Source: Alphaproteobacteria bacterium (lineage in GTDB: Bacteria; Pseudomonadota; Alphaproteobacteria; Reyranellales; Reyranellaceae). Taken from it: 64,000 nt of DNA. How positions within the stretch are numbered: position 1 is the stretch's first letter; each line of letters starts with the position of its first letter. Shown here in pieces: positions 62,159 through 64,000 of this stretch. Location: assembly GCA_016870115.1 (NCBI GenBank), contig VGCH01000008.1:62001-126000 (forward strand), read 5' to 3'. The translations under genes were made by a program, and so were the position numbers. The notes under the pieces are model-generated. The model was given only the letters and a program-made list of their open reading frames with translations. It did not search any database and was not told the origin of the DNA.

Positions 62159-62941
62159 ATGGCGCTCGCGGTCAATCGCGCGAAAGAACGGCTGCAGAAG
62201 GGCGAGCTCGCGATCGGCATCGGCACGCGGTTGGTGCGCAACGTCGACATCGTGAAGGTGATGAAGGCGGCGGGCTACGACTGGCTGTTCATCGATTGCG
62301 AACACGGCTCGATGTCGGTCGAGACCGCCTGCGAGATCTCGGTGGCGGCCCAGGATTCCGGCATCGCGCCGATCGTGCGCGTGCCGGCCGGCGAACTCAC
62401 ACTCGCCACGCGCTGCCTCGATGGTGGCGCGCTCGGAATCGTGGTGCCGCACGTCGACACCGAGGCCCAGGCGCGCGAGATCGCCGACCGGCTGCGCTAT
62501 CCGCCGCGCGGCCATCGCTCGGTGGGCGGCGGGCAGGCCCAGCTCGACTACGCGCCGATGCCGCTCGGCGAACTGACGGCCGCGATCGATGGCAACACCC
62601 TGGTCGTGGTGATGATCGAGACGCCCGAGGCCGTGGCCAACGCCGACGCCATCGCTGCGGTGCCCGGCATCGATATCCTGCTGATCGGCGCCAACGATCT
62701 GTCGATGGAGCTCGGCATCCCGGGCGACACCAAGCATCCCAAGATCCAGGCGGCGGCGGACGCGGTCGTCGCGGCCTGCCGCAAGCACGGCAAATGGCCG
62801 GGCATGGGCGGCGCCTACACCGAGGAGCTGCTGAAGATCTATACGGCCAAGGGCATGAAATTCATGCTCGCCGGCAACGACCTGCCGATGCTGGTGGCCG
62901 CGGCGCGCGACCACCAGAAGAAGGTGCGCAGCTTCCAGTAG
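62159..62941 (+). CDS. HpcH/HpaI family aldolase
   Basis: 260-residue metal-dependent class II pyruvate aldolase. The metal-binding Glu and Asp are expected in VMIETPEAVANAD and ILLIGANDLSMELG, with the substrate segments FIDCEHGSMSVE and CLDGGALGIVVPHVDT. Relatives cleave 4-hydroxy-2-oxo acids to pyruvate plus an aldehyde, as in aromatic or sugar-acid degradation. The aldo/keto reductase gene follows after 9 nt, so the pair probably handles the aldehyde product. Confidence 0.92.
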   Translation: MALAVNRAKERLQKGELAIGIGTRLVRNVDIVKVMKAAGYDWLFIDCEHGSMSVETACEISVAAQDSGIAPIVRVPAGELTLATRCLDGGALGIVVPHVDTEAQAREIADRLRYPPRGHRSVGGGQAQLDYAPMPLGELTAAIDGNTLVVVMIETPEAVANADAIAAVPGIDILLIGANDLSMELGIPGDTKHPKIQAAADAVVAACRKHGKWPGMGGAYTEELLKIYTAKGMKFMLAGNDLPMLVAAARDHQKKVRSFQ

Positions 62942-62950
62942 GAGATCGTG

Positions 62951-63937
62951 ATGGAACAACGCAGGCTTGGGCGCACCGGCCTTGAGGTCTCCGCGCTCGG
63001 CTTCGGGGCGGGCGCCGTCGGCGGGCTGATGACCCGGGGCGAGCCCGCCGAGCAGACCAGGGCGCTGGCCCGCGCGCTCGAGGCCGGTATCACCTACGTC
63101 GACACCGCGCCGCTCTACGGCAATGGCGCGTCGGAGCAGGCTTTGGGTCGTGCCTGGAAGGAGCTGGGTCGCGCGACCGAGGGTGTCGTGCTCGGTACCA
63201 AGGTCCGGCTGGCCGCGGCAGATCGCACCGACATCGCTGGCGCCGTGGCAAACTCGCTCGACGCCAGCCTCCGGCGGCTGGCCCGCGACAGTGTCGACCT
63301 CCTGCAGCTGCACAATCCGCTGGTCGCCGTCGACGCGGGCGACGATCTCGCGATCGATCTCGCGCTCGAGCAGGTCGCGCCGGCACTCGATGCCGCGCGC
63401 CGCAGCGGCAAGACGCGTTTCGTCGGCATCACCTGCATCGGCGAGACGCCGGCGCTGCGCCGTGCGCTCGACTCCGGCCTCTTCGACACGGGGCAGATCG
63501 TCTACAACGCGCTCAACCCCAGCGCCGGCGGCCCCGCCCCCGTCGGCATGCCCGGCCAGGACTACGGCGACCTGCTCGGCCTCGCTCGCGCCAGGGATGT
63601 CGGCACGATCGCGATTCGCGCTCTGGCGGCCGGCGCGCTCGCCGGCGCGACCGTGCGCCATCCCAATGCGATGGCGGACGTGCCGCCGATCGGCTCCGGT
63701 GCCGATCTCGGCGCCGACACCCGGCGCGCGCTGCGCCTGGCGCCGCTGGTGGCCGAGGGGCACGCGAGCTCGCTCGCCGAACTCGGCCTGCGCTACGCGC
63801 TCTCCCAGCCGGCGCTCTCGACCGTGCTGATCGGCCTCGCCTCGCTCGACCAGCTCGATCAGGCCCTCGCCGCCGCCGCCCGGGGCCCGCTCCCGCCGGC
63901 GATCGTGGCGCGCGTCGGGCAACTGCTCGCGGGCTAG
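62951..63937 (+). CDS. Aldo/keto reductase
   Basis: 328-residue NADP(H)-dependent TIM-barrel oxidoreductase. The catalytic tetrad is visible: Asp and Tyr in YVDTAPLYGNGASEQALG, Lys in VLGTKVRL, His in LLQLHNPLV. The sequence resembles the D-threo-aldose 1-dehydrogenase/fucose dehydrogenase branch, so it may oxidise a sugar or reduce the aldehyde released by the adjacent aldolase. The ATG at 62951 has a GGAG site 6 nt upstream; an in-frame GTG lies one codon earlier. The stop codon is followed by what looks like another repeat copy. Confidence 0.92.
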   Translation: MEQRRLGRTGLEVSALGFGAGAVGGLMTRGEPAEQTRALARALEAGITYVDTAPLYGNGASEQALGRAWKELGRATEGVVLGTKVRLAAADRTDIAGAVANSLDASLRRLARDSVDLLQLHNPLVAVDAGDDLAIDLALEQVAPALDAARRSGKTRFVGITCIGETPALRRALDSGLFDTGQIVYNALNPSAGGPAPVGMPGQDYGDLLGLARARDVGTIAIRALAAGALAGATVRHPNAMADVPPIGSGADLGADTRRALRLAPLVAEGHASSLAELGLRYALSQPALSTVLIGLASLDQLDQALAAAARGPLPPAIVARVGQLLAG

Positions 63938-63972
63938 ATCCTTTTCGAGCCGGGTCGGATCGCGTGTTTGTG

Positions 63973-64000
63973 ACTAGATGAAACCGCGTAAGCGGCGCCA
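63973..64000 (-). repeat. Partial repeat-like hairpin at the window edge
   Basis: The last 28 nt match the reverse complement of the 3' hairpin region of repeat copy B at about 20 of 28 positions, including AACCGC and GCGGC arms. The element continues past the window, so its extent is unknown. Confidence 0.4.

Noticed and set aside
62126-63922. 598-residue minus-strand open frame
   Set aside because: Antisense to the HpcH aldolase and aldo/keto reductase genes, which have full catalytic motifs.

Overview
The window is high-GC DNA (about two thirds G+C by eye, not computed), densely coded on both strands, with many 4-base start/stop overlaps. Family content points to an alphaproteobacterium: a ChvI-ChvG two-component pair in one operon with a short HprK, RapZ, EIIA-Man and HPr; the AmgK-MurU recycling pair; AddAB instead of RecBCD; and a SAM-II riboswitch before metZ. 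Rhodospirillales or a relative is plausible, but no genus can be named. No rRNA, tRNA, CRISPR array, prophage or insertion sequence was seen.

Layout. 1-11400: housekeeping and small-molecule genes (RidA-like fragment, 2-haloacid dehalogenase, tag, M81 peptidase, dapB, flavin reductase, CHAD protein, COG0523 GTPase, polA, GST, shikimate dehydrogenase-like). 11444-15000: a membrane class III nucleotide cyclase and pckA. 15127-20397: a compact minus-strand operon chvI-chvG-hprK-rapZ-EIIA-HPr-hugZ, combining envelope stress sensing with a regulatory PTS. 20480-22970: an FGE-fold secreted protein divergent from ahcY. 23139-32176: tsaE-amgK-murU-addB-addA as a chain of overlapping genes, then trxA. 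32258-39262: folC, accD, a penicillin-binding carboxypeptidase, a metallo-beta-lactamase-fold hydrolase, trpA, trpB and a TenA-like gene. 39267-41290: metZ with its riboswitch, and a VapBC-type pair reading the other way. 41294-54546: accessory metabolism and transport, an RRM protein, a DUF1194 gene broken by one stop codon, and three small secreted proteins. 54562-63937: a dipeptide-type ABC transporter operon with a GMC oxidoreductase, a VOC protein, an HpcH/HpaI aldolase and an aldo/keto reductase.

Most notable signals. (1) The metZ leader carries a SAM-II aptamer with a clear pseudoknot, an antiterminator hairpin and an intrinsic terminator that are mutually exclusive on paper, giving a full attenuation model; the unit also includes a tenA-like gene 4 nt downstream. 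(2) A 128-bp structured intergenic repeat occurs twice at exactly the same length (about 95 of 128 identical by hand count), with stem-preserving changes, plus two probable fragments. (3) Two small secreted-protein genes share an ungapped 45-nt leader block. (4) A second, shorter repeat family is present twice.

Limits: functions are assigned from recognised motifs and family resemblance without any database search, and identities and structures were counted by hand.
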